A model generated the notes under the pieces. It was not told the origin of the DNA and did no database searches. It was given only the letters and a program-made list of their open reading frames with translations. A stretch of DNA of 64,000 nt from NCBI GenBank assembly GCA_934636825.1, contig CAKUBG010000007.1:28749-92748 (forward strand), written 5' to 3'. Below, piece by piece: positions 8,164 to 16,799 of this stretch (position 1 is its first letter; each line of letters begins with the position of its first letter). A program made the translations under genes and the position numbers. Origin of the DNA: an uncultured bacterium. Lineage in GTDB: Bacteria; Vulcanimicrobiota; Xenobia; Xenobiales; Xenobiaceae.

Positions 8164-10200
8164 ATGCTAAAGAAAATTGCAACCATATACAATCGCTTCG
8201 GTGAAGCGGCCAGCGGTTCGGCTTTCAGCAGTGCCGCCATGGCTTTGGCTCCATTGGCGTTTATCTTTTTGGGCCTAGACTTAGATGATGGCGTAATGTC
8301 TCTCTTTAGGAGCACGTGTGCTGTTCTTACACTTATCTTCACTGTCCTAATTGGTTTATTTTGGGATAAATATCCACAATTAGGCAAATATTTAGCTTTA
8401 GCTGACGCTTTAGCTTGCGTTGGCGCCGCCGGACGCTATCTTTTCAGTGACCCTTTTTCAGCTTTAACAGTTTTTGTAGCCGTTTCTACTTTGGTTAATG
8501 CTGTAGTTCATTATCGTGGCAATGACAATGTGCAAGCTAAGAAATATTCCCAACAAGAGGGAATAGAGTCTATAGGCGGCGCCGTAGGCGGCTTTGCTGG
8601 TCTATTTTTTATTACTTGGTTTCTGTGCGGATTAGATAATCAATTGGGGCTGTCTTTGTGTGCTTGTGGCGGTTTAATTTGCCAATTGATTTTTTATAAA
8701 TGGTCCTTGAAATTAAAATCGCGCTTGCCTAAGACGATTGTTCTAGTTTGTTTTTTTTCCATTTGTTTCAGTTTTATCGCTCAGGGAACTTGGCTTACTG
8801 TTACTTGTCTGGCTTTAACCATTTTCTTGGACGTCTTTTTTGTCAACAGTTATGGCAATTTGAAGTTGCGTGAAGATTTTGGTGTCGACTTTTTCCTCAA
8901 TCGTCCCGCTCGTTTCTTATTGTTGACTTTTGTACTTCTTTGCACAGTCGGCTCTATTTTGCTCTATTTACCTATTTCCTCAGCTCGCAGCTTAAATTAT
9001 ATTGACGCTGCTTTTATGGCTGTAAGCGCTTCTTGTGTAACTGGATTAACTTGTTTAGATTTGGAGCACGATTTTACCGTTTACGGCAAGGTCTTCTTAG
9101 CTATTTTAGTACAGTTGGGCGGCTTAGGTATGATGGGTACGGCTTCTCTGGCTATGCACGCTATGGGACGTAGGCTCAGTTTGCGTCATGAGCGTCTGTT
9201 GGCTTCGCTTTCAGAAACGGAAAGCGGCCCCAACCTTATGCGCTCTCTTTACATTATCGTAATTTACGTATTTGTCTTAGAGAGCATAGGCGCTTTGGTA
9301 ATGACCGCTTGTCTTATGGGGCAGGGAATGCCTTTCTCTGAAGCTTTGGGCAAAGCTGCTTTTATGGCCGTTTCTGCTTTTTGTAATGCTGGCATGACCC
9401 CCGAAAGCGGCAACTTAGTAAATTATGTTCATGTGCCTGGCGTATTATACACTGTAGCTATTTTAGTTATTTGTGGTGGTATGTCGCCTTTAACCTTTTT
9501 AGCTTTGCCTTTGTGGTTTAGGCGTCGCCACATTTCTTTAGCCAGTTTTTTAGCTTTGGTAACTACGGCTTTACTGCTGTTTTTGGGTACCGCCGCCTAT
9601 ATGACGCTAGAATGGAATGGTATTTTCGCTCAGTTAGCTCCGCTGGATAAATTGCATAATGCCTTTTTCTTTTCGGCGGTGGGACGAACAGCCGGTTTTA
9701 ACGCTGTAGATGTCAGTACCTTAAGCCCGCTCAGCACTCTTATGACTCTGGTTTTTATGCTCATAGGAGGCTGCCCCGGAGGTACCGCTGGCGGTATGAA
9801 AACGGTCACAGTAGCTATTATGTTTTTGGCTTTTTGGACTGACTTAAATCAGGAAAAAGAGGTCGTTTGCCGCCGCCGTCTGGTGCCGCACGATGTCGTC
9901 AGACGAACTATCACCATTTTGATGGCTTTTATGCTCACTTTAGCCTCTGTTTTAACTTTGCTCTTTATGACTCAGACTGTGGCTCCCAAATTGTTGCTTT
10001 TTGAAGCTGTCTCCGCTTTGGGAACCGTAGGCCTAAGTTTGGGAGCCACTTCTCAACTTGACGAAATAGGCAAAATTATCATTATGTTTACGATGTTTTG
10101 TGGTAGAATTGGGCCTATTTCCATTTTTGCTGTTATGGCAGACGACAAATCGGTTAAACATGAAGTGGGCTATCCCCAAGAACATATTCCTTTGACTTAG
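8164..10200 (+). CDS. TrkH/KtrB-family potassium channel subunit with long N-terminal membrane extension
   Basis: This 678-residue inner-membrane protein imports K+ (or Na+-coupled K+). The four selectivity-filter loops of the superfamily are visible: 'SCVTGLT' near residue 290, 'FCNAGMT' near 405, 'GRTAGFN' near 506 and 'LGTVGLS' near 620. The core begins around residue 245 ('RPARFLLLTF'), whereas KtrB is about 450 and TrkH about 480 residues long. The first 240 residues are therefore an extra block with several hydrophobic segments. It follows the RCK subunit gene closely. The extension could be a sensor or assembly module; no family was recognised for it. Confidence 0.93.
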   Translation: MLKKIATIYNRFGEAASGSAFSSAAMALAPLAFIFLGLDLDDGVMSLFRSTCAVLTLIFTVLIGLFWDKYPQLGKYLALADALACVGAAGRYLFSDPFSALTVFVAVSTLVNAVVHYRGNDNVQAKKYSQQEGIESIGGAVGGFAGLFFITWFLCGLDNQLGLSLCACGGLICQLIFYKWSLKLKSRLPKTIVLVCFFSICFSFIAQGTWLTVTCLALTIFLDVFFVNSYGNLKLREDFGVDFFLNRPARFLLLTFVLLCTVGSILLYLPISSARSLNYIDAAFMAVSASCVTGLTCLDLEHDFTVYGKVFLAILVQLGGLGMMGTASLAMHAMGRRLSLRHERLLASLSETESGPNLMRSLYIIVIYVFVLESIGALVMTACLMGQGMPFSEALGKAAFMAVSAFCNAGMTPESGNLVNYVHVPGVLYTVAILVICGGMSPLTFLALPLWFRRRHISLASFLALVTTALLLFLGTAAYMTLEWNGIFAQLAPLDKLHNAFFFSAVGRTAGFNAVDVSTLSPLSTLMTLVFMLIGGCPGGTAGGMKTVTVAIMFLAFWTDLNQEKEVVCRRRLVPHDVVRRTITILMAFMLTLASVLTLLFMTQTVAPKLLLFEAVSALGTVGLSLGATSQLDEIGKIIIMFTMFCGRIGPISIFAVMADDKSVKHEVGYPQEHIPLT

Positions 10201-10245
10201 TTTCACATATATCAAGTTAGGCAATTGCGGAGAAAGTAGAAAAAT

Positions 10246-10902
10246 ATGAAAATTGCAAAATCGATAAAAATAAGCATTTGGTGTTTTATACTTTTCAATT
10301 TGGCTGTAGCTTATTGCTGTATCTGGATCTTTGCTCGTATGTTGCCTTCTATAGAAGCGGTAATGGCCAATAACGAAACGACCATTCATGCCTCGATGGG
10401 TATGATGGCTATGCTTACTCAAGAAAATAGTGGACTGATTCGCAGAGTTCAAGCCCAACCAAAATTTGAACATTTTTTGCGTGAAGCGGAAAGCTGTGTC
10501 AGCGAGGAAGGTGAGCAAAACTATATTGACATTATTAGGCAAAATTACCAAGCCGCTTTTGATAGAAAAAAACTGGAGTTCAATATTGTAGTCGACGCTG
10601 TGGTGCAACTGGAGAGGCTCAATCAGAAGGCCATGCACAATTCTATTAAGCAAGCCGAACATATGGGACGCACCGGAGCTTGGGGCATTGTTTTTATGGC
10701 AGCTATGAATTTTGTGGCCGGTTTAGTTTTTTTGCATAATTTGAGTATAAAATTTATCGAACCGCTTGAAGAAATAGAGCATACTGTCAGCGATTTTAAA
10801 AAGGGTAATACTATGCGTCGCTGCGTCGTCTCTAATCAATCAATGGGCATGGAAAAAGTTATGCGCAACTTAAACGATCTTTTGGATTCGATCAATAAGT
10901 AG
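10246..10902 (+). CDS. Two-helix membrane protein with HAMP-like C-terminus, no output domain
   Basis: This 218-residue protein has a membrane segment at about 8-32, an extracytoplasmic helical region of about 110 residues, a second membrane segment at about 143-163 and a short HAMP-like cytoplasmic part beginning 'IEPLEEIEHTVSDFKKGN'. That layout matches chemoreceptors and sensor kinases, but the protein ends where a kinase or signalling domain would start. GGAGAAAG lies 9 bases before the ATG. It follows the potassium channel gene by 45 bp and may be cotranscribed. It could be a stand-alone sensor acting by contact. Exact function is not known. Confidence 0.6.
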   Translation: MKIAKSIKISIWCFILFNLAVAYCCIWIFARMLPSIEAVMANNETTIHASMGMMAMLTQENSGLIRRVQAQPKFEHFLREAESCVSEEGEQNYIDIIRQNYQAAFDRKKLEFNIVVDAVVQLERLNQKAMHNSIKQAEHMGRTGAWGIVFMAAMNFVAGLVFLHNLSIKFIEPLEEIEHTVSDFKKGNTMRRCVVSNQSMGMEKVMRNLNDLLDSINK

Positions 10903-10938
10903 TAAATTTTTCGTTTTATCATGAGGTATAATTACAGC

Positions 10939-11877
10939 ATGGAACTTAAGCATTATACGGTTATTGATGTAGAGTTGGCTAATTTCAAACCAAGTTCCGT
11001 TTGTCAAATTGCTATTCAGGAAGTTCTTGATGATGAAGTTGTTTTTGAAGCTTCGTCCTTAATAAATCCCCAGGAGAGATTTTCTTCTGTTTGTGTGAAC
11101 GTACATGGTATCGAGTATCAAGATGTAAAAAACGCACCTACTTTTGCTCAGTATTGGCCAACTATAAAAGAACATTGTCTCAATACCGTTTTAGTGGCTC
11201 ATAACGCTATTTTTGACGTTTCGGCTCTAAATGCGTCTTTGGAAAAATATTATATATCGTTGGATGGCGATTTGCCTTACCTATGTACTATGCTTTTAGC
11301 TAAGCGTCTTTTGCCTCAGAGGTATGCTAAATTAAAGAAAAAAGCGCTTCCTGAAAAAGAGCTTGCCGAAGAAGATTCGGTCGATTATGGTTTTGGCTTG
11401 GCCGCTTTATGTCACCATTACCACATAGATATGCTTAAGCACCATGATGCTTTTTCCGATGTAGTAGCTTGTCGTTGTTTGTTGCAAAAATTGCTCGAAA
11501 GTGGAGAGTTAATCGCTGCTGATTTTCATGAATTTCGTCGCCCGTCTTCTAGGCTAGCTGTAGCTTTGGCATCCTCCGGGTATACCAAGCCGCGCGATTT
11601 ACCCAAAATAGGTCAAAGTGGCGTAAGGTATTGTTTTACCGGCAAATTTGCTTACGGATCGCGTTCTCGCGTGTCTGAGCTGGCAGAAAAAACTGGTGGC
11701 ATAGTCAATAATTCGGTACAACTAGATACAGATTATTTAGTTGTAGGTAGTCGGCGCAGTCTTAAAACTGGTGTTTCTACAAAAGAGCAAAAAGCCAGAC
11801 AAATGATAAAGCAAGGCTATCTTTTGGCTATTATTAGTGAAGACGAATTTTTAGAAGGCCTAAAATCTGCTAAATAA
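10939..11877 (+). CDS. DnaQ-like DEDDh 3'-5' exonuclease fused to a BRCT domain
   Basis: An RNase-T/DnaQ exonuclease domain covers about residues 1-175. The motif I acidic pair is 'VIDVEL', motif II is 'AHNAIFDV', and motif III 'HHDAFSDVVAC' supplies the DEDDh His and Asp. A C-terminal BRCT domain follows, with 'GVRYCFTGKF', 'KTGGIVNNSV' and 'YLVVG'. The arrangement resembles stand-alone epsilon-like exonucleases with roles in replication or repair. Two in-frame ATGs exist, at 10921 and 10939. I prefer 10939 (MELKHYTV) because GAGG lies 12 bases upstream; a TATAAT at 10927-10932 could alternatively drive a nearly leaderless transcript. Membership is clear, cellular role uncertain. Confidence 0.85.
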   Translation: MELKHYTVIDVELANFKPSSVCQIAIQEVLDDEVVFEASSLINPQERFSSVCVNVHGIEYQDVKNAPTFAQYWPTIKEHCLNTVLVAHNAIFDVSALNASLEKYYISLDGDLPYLCTMLLAKRLLPQRYAKLKKKALPEKELAEEDSVDYGFGLAALCHHYHIDMLKHHDAFSDVVACRCLLQKLLESGELIAADFHEFRRPSSRLAVALASSGYTKPRDLPKIGQSGVRYCFTGKFAYGSRSRVSELAEKTGGIVNNSVQLDTDYLVVGSRRSLKTGVSTKEQKARQMIKQGYLLAIISEDEFLEGLKSAK

Positions 11878-11906
11878 AGAGTTATAGCCTTAAATAGCCA
11901 GCTTTG

Positions 11907-12845
11907 TCAGTGCGTCGTTTTTTCTAAAGCCTCGATAGCTTTTCTCAAGCTGGCTTCAGTAGGATCGTCTTCGGCCGGGCCATTAGCATATAGCGGCTTG
12001 CGGCTGAGGCTTTTGTTGATATAGAGTTTTTGTTCTTTACTCAAAAGTTGAGCTATTTTTTCTTGGGCTTGGCTCTCGGCATATTTGCTATTTTCCGCTT
12101 CTTCAATCAGCTTTAGTACATAGCGAGCTTGAGCCGGGCTCAAGGTCAATTCGTTTCCTGCTTTTTCTAGAAGCATAATAGCAATTAGGCAACGCTCGTA
12201 ATCATTACTAACGCGCTGTTTGTTGCTCCTTTGCAACATTTGCATATATCTATCCGAATGGCCTGGCCTAATTTCTTCCATTTGAGCTGAAGTAGGCTGA
12301 TTTTTTAAGTGAGCTTGGGCCATTTGCATAGTAAGCTGAGCCGAATCTTCCGAACTTAATTCATCTTTTTTATTGTTGGAATTGTTGCCTAAAGCCGATT
12401 TTAAGTGCAAATTTCCGGAGGAAGAATTGTTAGCTGTTGAGGAGGCGCTACTGTCACTCTCTTGAGGCGCACCGGGGGCATTTCTTGTCGAATTGGCTGC
12501 TTGAGGAGCCGAACCGACAAAAATCGAGCTGGAATTATTTACTTGAGGCATACCGACACGGGTAGGTACATTTTGGGGAGCGTTTTCGCCAAAGCCGACG
12601 GCTACATTTCCGGTGTTTGATTGGCTGGTAGATTCAGCAAATTGGCCTTTAGGATCTTGACCTGGAGTAGGTTGAGGCTGTAGGGGCTGTTGTTTATTGT
12701 CGTGGCCTTGAAAGATCAAGTTTTTGTCCGCTTGAGAAAGTGGGCCTATTTTTCCAATTTTGCTCGTAAAAATAAAGTAAAGCTGCACGGTTACAAACAC
12801 GATAGCAGCTAACAAAACGGCTCTGGCCAACTTTAAACGAAACAT
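11907..12845 (-). CDS. Membrane-anchored low-complexity protein of unknown function
   Basis: This 312-residue protein has one N-terminal hydrophobic segment (about 8-27) that acts as an uncleaved anchor or signal. It is followed by about 150 residues rich in Gln, Asn, Ser, Pro and Gly, and a C-terminal helical part ('IMLLEKAGNELTLSPAQARYVLKLIEEAE') with Gln/Lys-rich helices. I recognise no family. The helical end resembles small periplasmic proteins in which a helix-turn repeat binds a partner, but this is not a basis for a function. It is transcribed away from the ABC exporter gene, which starts 135 bp upstream on the other strand. Confidence 0.65.
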   Translation of the reverse strand: MFRLKLARAVLLAAIVFVTVQLYFIFTSKIGKIGPLSQADKNLIFQGHDNKQQPLQPQPTPGQDPKGQFAESTSQSNTGNVAVGFGENAPQNVPTRVGMPQVNNSSSIFVGSAPQAANSTRNAPGAPQESDSSASSTANNSSSGNLHLKSALGNNSNNKKDELSSEDSAQLTMQMAQAHLKNQPTSAQMEEIRPGHSDRYMQMLQRSNKQRVSNDYERCLIAIMLLEKAGNELTLSPAQARYVLKLIEEAENSKYAESQAQEKIAQLLSKEQKLYINKSLSRKPLYANGPAEDDPTEASLRKAIEALEKTTH

Positions 12846-12980
12846 GCTCGCTTATTGGCAGATCCAGCTTAAAAATACCTGCCAAAGGTCGGCTTCTTCT
12901 TGACAAAGGGCGGCTATGTTGTAGACTTTTGGGGCGTTTGTCTTCAGGAGAATGCAAAAATATCAGAAAGCGTATTTATT

Positions 12981-15020
12981 GTGAGCTTTAAGAATTTAGT
13001 CAAGACTTTGGGACGAGTTCTCAAATATCTCTTGCCTTATTGGAAAATTGTCGTTATAGCGCTGCTTTTTAACTTGTTAGCTACAGGTACTCGTTTGTGT
13101 CAAGCTAAATTTGTGGGTTGGATTATGGAGCTTATGTCTAAAGGCAGTCCAGCCATAGCCGCCGTTTTAGACCAATCGTCTCACCCAGAAGAACAGAAGC
13201 TCAAACAAGCTGGCATTACTCCTTACGGCGAAAAAGCTAAGCAAGGGCAGGGACAGTCTGTAGCAAGCGCCACCAGTTCAGCCGGCAATGGTGCTGAGTC
13301 TGAGGCCTCGAGAGCTGATATCGATAAATCAATAGATAAACTAGTAGAAGCCGGATCTGGGCCTGTCGGTAGCGGACATTCTGACGAAAATGCTCAAGTC
13401 AGCTCCCAGGAAGCTGCTTTCAATCAGTTTTTCAGCTATGACGACGGGCGCAATCCTTTTGTCACGCTCAACTATGTCTGTTTGCTGTTTTTAATTGTCA
13501 TGGCCGTAATGGGCGTTTGCACCTATTTTCAGAAGTACCTTACCGATCAGTGTGGCCAATTGGCTATACGCGATTTCCGCAACAACGTTTTTTGCTCGTT
13601 GCAGCGTTTGCCCATTAAGTTCTTCGACAAAATGCGCTCTGGTGAAGTGCTTTCCCGCTCTACTACCGACGTTATTACCGCTTCGGGTGTTTTTAGCTTA
13701 CTTTCCGAGTTTACTAAAAACTTTTTAATGGTAGTAGGCTGCTTTGTTTGGATGTTCTGGCGCGATTGGCAAATGACTATCGTGGTTTTGCTTATTAGCC
13801 CCATGGTAGCTATCGCCATTAGCAATTTTGGCGCCAAGATTGGCCAAAAAACTAGCAAATTACAAGCCCGCTTAGCCGACCTTTCCGCTTTGCAATTTGA
13901 AAATGTTTCAGCTATTAAAGTTGTTAAAGCCAACAGCCGTGAAGATTACGAATATAAGCGCTTCTTAAATCGCAACGAAGATAACTATGCCGCCCAAATG
14001 AAGGTTGTGCAAGTGCAATCTATGCAATCGCCTGTTGTGGAATTTTTGGGTATTATTGGCATTATTATTATCGTTTGGTTTGGCGCTACTCGCATTTTGC
14101 AAGGCCAAGTTAGCTTCTCCCAAATGACCGAATATTGGGCTCTTATGGCTATGACTAGTCACCCTCTGTCGGTACTTTCTACTTTCTATGGCAGTTGCCA
14201 AAACTCCGCTGCGGCTGCTGTGCGTGCCTTTGAAATTATCGATTCCGCTCCCGAAACTTCTAGTCCCGACGCTGTTGAATTGCCTCAAGTAAAAGGCGAA
14301 GTCGAGTTCGAAAATGTTTCCTTTGCTTACGAAGAAGACAAGCCCGTTTTGGATAAGGTCAACTTAAAGATTAAGCCCGGCGAATTTGTAGCTATCGTCG
14401 GCACCAATGGCTCGGGCAAATCCACTTTGGTCAATATGTTGGAGCGTTTCTATGCTCCCGACTCAGGTAAAATTAAGATTGATGGCTACGATATTGCCAA
14501 AGTTACTTTGGATTCGTTGCGTTCGCAAATTGGTATCGTCTTCCAAGAATCGATTCTTTTCCGCGATACTATTTACGAAAACGTGCGCTATGGCAACTTA
14601 AATGCCAGTGAAGCTGAAATAAAAGAGGCCATCACCATGTCGGGAGCTGACGAATTTATTGCCAAATTCCCTGAAGGCTTAAATACCAACGTGGGTGAGC
14701 GCGGCTCAGCTCTTTCCGGCGGTCAGCGCCAGCGTTTGGCTGTAGCTCGCGCTTTAGTACACAATCCGCATATTTTAATTTTGGACGAATATACTTCCGG
14801 CTTGGATGCTAATGCCGAAAGCAATTTAACCGAAGTTATCGACCGCTCTATGAAAGGGCGCACTTGCTTAGTTATCGCTCACCGTTTAGCTACTATCAGA
14901 CACGCCGATCGTATCGTAGTTATGAATGCCGGCAAGATAGCTGAAGAAGGCTCGCACAGCGAACTTATGGCTAAAAATGGCCTCTATCGCCAAATCTTCG
15001 AAACACAAGCGGTAGTCTAA
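12981..15020 (+). CDS. ABC exporter (MsbA/multidrug type) with a large extracytoplasmic insertion
   Basis: This is a full half-transporter with an ABC membrane domain and an ABC ATPase, expected to work as a homodimer exporting a lipid or drug. The ATPase has Walker A 'GTNGSGKST' near residue 475, signature 'LSGGQRQR' near 577, Walker B 'ILILDEYTSGLD' and the H-loop 'IAHRLATI'. 'DEYTSGLD' replaces the common DEATSALD but keeps the catalytic Glu. Between the first two membrane helices lies an inserted stretch of about 115 residues rich in Ser, Gly, Ala, Glu and Gln. The frame is open to a TTG at 12900, but I prefer GTG 12981 (MSFKNLVK) after AGAAAG. A diderm with LPS makes a lipid flippase role plausible. 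Confidence 0.9.
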   Translation: MSFKNLVKTLGRVLKYLLPYWKIVVIALLFNLLATGTRLCQAKFVGWIMELMSKGSPAIAAVLDQSSHPEEQKLKQAGITPYGEKAKQGQGQSVASATSSAGNGAESEASRADIDKSIDKLVEAGSGPVGSGHSDENAQVSSQEAAFNQFFSYDDGRNPFVTLNYVCLLFLIVMAVMGVCTYFQKYLTDQCGQLAIRDFRNNVFCSLQRLPIKFFDKMRSGEVLSRSTTDVITASGVFSLLSEFTKNFLMVVGCFVWMFWRDWQMTIVVLLISPMVAIAISNFGAKIGQKTSKLQARLADLSALQFENVSAIKVVKANSREDYEYKRFLNRNEDNYAAQMKVVQVQSMQSPVVEFLGIIGIIIIVWFGATRILQGQVSFSQMTEYWALMAMTSHPLSVLSTFYGSCQNSAAAAVRAFEIIDSAPETSSPDAVELPQVKGEVEFENVSFAYEEDKPVLDKVNLKIKPGEFVAIVGTNGSGKSTLVNMLERFYAPDSGKIKIDGYDIAKVTLDSLRSQIGIVFQESILFRDTIYENVRYGNLNASEAEIKEAITMSGADEFIAKFPEGLNTNVGERGSALSGGQRQRLAVARALVHNPHILILDEYTSGLDANAESNLTEVIDRSMKGRTCLVIAHRLATIRHADRIVVMNAGKIAEEGSHSELMAKNGLYRQIFETQAVV

Positions 15021-15084
15021 TTAAGCTATTTTTGAAGACATTGTCCGTCGGCATAATTTGTTTGATATGCACGACTAACAATAA

Positions 15085-15147
15085 AAGCGCCGCTGCCGGG
15101 CTGTGAATTATTGCTCACAAGCTTGGAAGCGGCGCTTACGTTTTTTA
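15085..15147 (+). terminator. Intrinsic terminator after the ABC exporter
   Basis: AAGCGCCGCT (15085-15094) pairs with AGCGGCGCTT (15128-15137), followed by TTTTTT at 15141. The left flank is A-rich, so it may also end the leftward nuclease transcript. Confidence 0.85.
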
Positions 15148-15157
15148 AACGCAACTT

Positions 15158-16183
15158 TTAAGGATTACATCTTTTGCAAGGTGAATAGCCGTCGCTAATC
15201 AGGCTGCTGCGTGAGCCTGTGTATTCTTCACGATTTCTGCTGCTTATGCGGGCGGCGCTGCTGCAGCCGGGACGGTGGAATTTGTGGGTGCTGTTATTAA
15301 GGACATAAATATTAACGGCCATGCTCTTAGACGGAGAGGAAGTGCTTACTTTGGAATAGCTGGAGCTTTTCGTTACTGAGCGTTGGGAGGAAGAACTGTG
15401 GCTTTTTTGCGTTGTCTTTTTAGCAACGGTAGTTCCACCTGTGTAAGTACTAGTGCCGGTTTTGTAGTTTATGCTAATTTGTGGTTGTACATTGTAGCAA
15501 TAAACATTAAAAAGAACGCTGCGGCCGCCGTCTTCAGTGGACATAGCTTCCATAAGTACACCGTGAGCCACTAAGTTATTGCCTTTAAAAACTGGTGTAA
15601 CGCGGTAAAGTACGTGTTTGCCAGTTTCTTTTACGTAGTCGGCTACCATATTTTCAAAAGGCAGCATACCTTGCACATTTAAGTATCTGGTACCGGTAAT
15701 TAAGTTGCAAGGATTGGCATTTTCAGCCGTGAGTTGGTAGCCGATTAAGTGGCAGCGGTTGTAAAGGTATTTGCCATCTACACAATCGTATTTAGCCAAG
15801 TGCCAACCACTCGGTTTTACTTGGCCAATTTTGCCACGCTTGGTTGTGGGCATAAGGTCGCGGCCTACATTAGCCATAGCGGTACCGCAGCGCCCCAAGT
15901 TGTCTAAGGAACTGTATTTTTCATAAGAGCGAGATACTCTGTCAGCTTTAGTGAAAAAAGGTACGTTTTTATTGATAACAGCGTAAGGCTTGCCAGAATA
16001 GGCTGGAACCGAAGCTAAAGAAAAGCGGCCCAGACTTATTGGGTTGGCAATACGCCCTGAAGAAGCAGCTAATAATTGGAAATCGCTATTGTCAGCAGCC
16101 ATAGTCGGCAAGACTAAGCTTAAAGTAAAAAGCAGTGATAAGAAAAATAGGCTAAATTTGGATAATTTATATTTATTGTACAT
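15158..16183 (-). CDS. Secreted DNA/RNA non-specific endonuclease with C-terminal Cys/His metal-site domain
   Basis: This 341-residue protein has a signal peptide ending 'LPTMAA' at residue 30. The nuclease domain is of the His-Me finger type found in streptococcal EndA-like enzymes: 'LYNRCHLIGYQL' places the general-base His at 145, 'NLITGTRYLN' supplies the metal-binding Asn, and 'GMLPFENMVADYV' is characteristic. A Ser-rich linker leads to a C-terminal module with His303, Cys307, Cys336 and Cys339 ('FHRPGC' and 'PCKRC'), resembling the Ada-type zinc site often attached to these nucleases. It probably degrades extracellular nucleic acid for nutrients. It lies 2 bp after its upstream partner gene. 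Both resemble proteins of gut Clostridia, suggesting transfer. Confidence 0.9.
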   Translation of the reverse strand: MYNKYKLSKFSLFFLSLLFTLSLVLPTMAADNSDFQLLAASSGRIANPISLGRFSLASVPAYSGKPYAVINKNVPFFTKADRVSRSYEKYSSLDNLGRCGTAMANVGRDLMPTTKRGKIGQVKPSGWHLAKYDCVDGKYLYNRCHLIGYQLTAENANPCNLITGTRYLNVQGMLPFENMVADYVKETGKHVLYRVTPVFKGNNLVAHGVLMEAMSTEDGGRSVLFNVYCYNVQPQISINYKTGTSTYTGGTTVAKKTTQKSHSSSSQRSVTKSSSYSKVSTSSPSKSMAVNIYVLNNSTHKFHRPGCSSAARISSRNREEYTGSRSSLISDGYSPCKRCNP

Positions 16184-16185
16184 AG

Positions 16186-16605
16186 TTAACCTTTGCGAGT
16201 GTATGTTTCTTCAGTAATTTTGTCGTGAGAAGAACCTACAAAATCGACGGAATTTTCTAATTGCCAATTTTGCGTCAAATCTATATCGAAATAAAAATCG
16301 GCCGGATAGTCTCTATTCCAGCGGAAGACAATAATTTTCTCGGCTTGGCTTTCGTAATCTTGAACAGAGACATTTTCTACCCAACAATACTGGCCTTTAC
16401 CAGCTTCATCTAAAAAATGTTCGCTCACGTGAAGTTGCTCTTGTTTAGCTTCATTGGCGAATGATTCGGCAGAATATTCGTTCAAGAATAATTTATCTTG
16501 GCCGATTAAAGCCAAAATGTGCTGACGCAGCAAACGATCTTGGCTTTGGCGCCTCTGGTTAAACAACAAGCCGTTATTGTTGTCTAAAGCGGTAATAATG
16601 ATCAT
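16186..16605 (-). CDS. Small conserved protein paired with the nuclease
   Basis: This 139-residue soluble protein begins 'MIIITALDNNNGLLFNQRRQSQD' and contains 'VENVSVQDYESQAEKIIVFRWNR' and 'YPADFYFDID'. The same pattern is familiar to me from Clostridia, where it is sometimes mislabelled ribonuclease Z, but the sequence lacks the HxHxDH of that family, so I do not use the name. It is first in a two-gene operon with the secreted nuclease, 2 bp apart. It has no signal peptide, so it would be cytoplasmic; an inhibitor or processing role for the nuclease is conceivable but unsupported by motifs. Function is not known. Confidence 0.7.
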   Translation of the reverse strand: MIIITALDNNNGLLFNQRRQSQDRLLRQHILALIGQDKLFLNEYSAESFANEAKQEQLHVSEHFLDEAGKGQYCWVENVSVQDYESQAEKIIVFRWNRDYPADFYFDIDLTQNWQLENSVDFVGSSHDKITEETYTRKG

Positions 16606-16799
16606 TCTTTTCGCTTTCTTGGAAGTAAATTAAAAGAAATTGGCCGCCTACTTTAAGGCTAAACCACAAGTGTAATTGTGCCGTCAAAAAGTAAATATTG
16701 CAAGCTTTCCGCTTATATATCTAGACCAAAACTTTTTTTGTCTTGATAGGAAAGCAAGCTACTGTCTATTGCTATGGGCAGTTCAAGGGGGGAAAATAT

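Noticed and set aside
16186..16605. Ribonuclease Z
   Set aside because: Proteins of this shape are sometimes so named, but no HxHxDH metallo-beta-lactamase motif is present.
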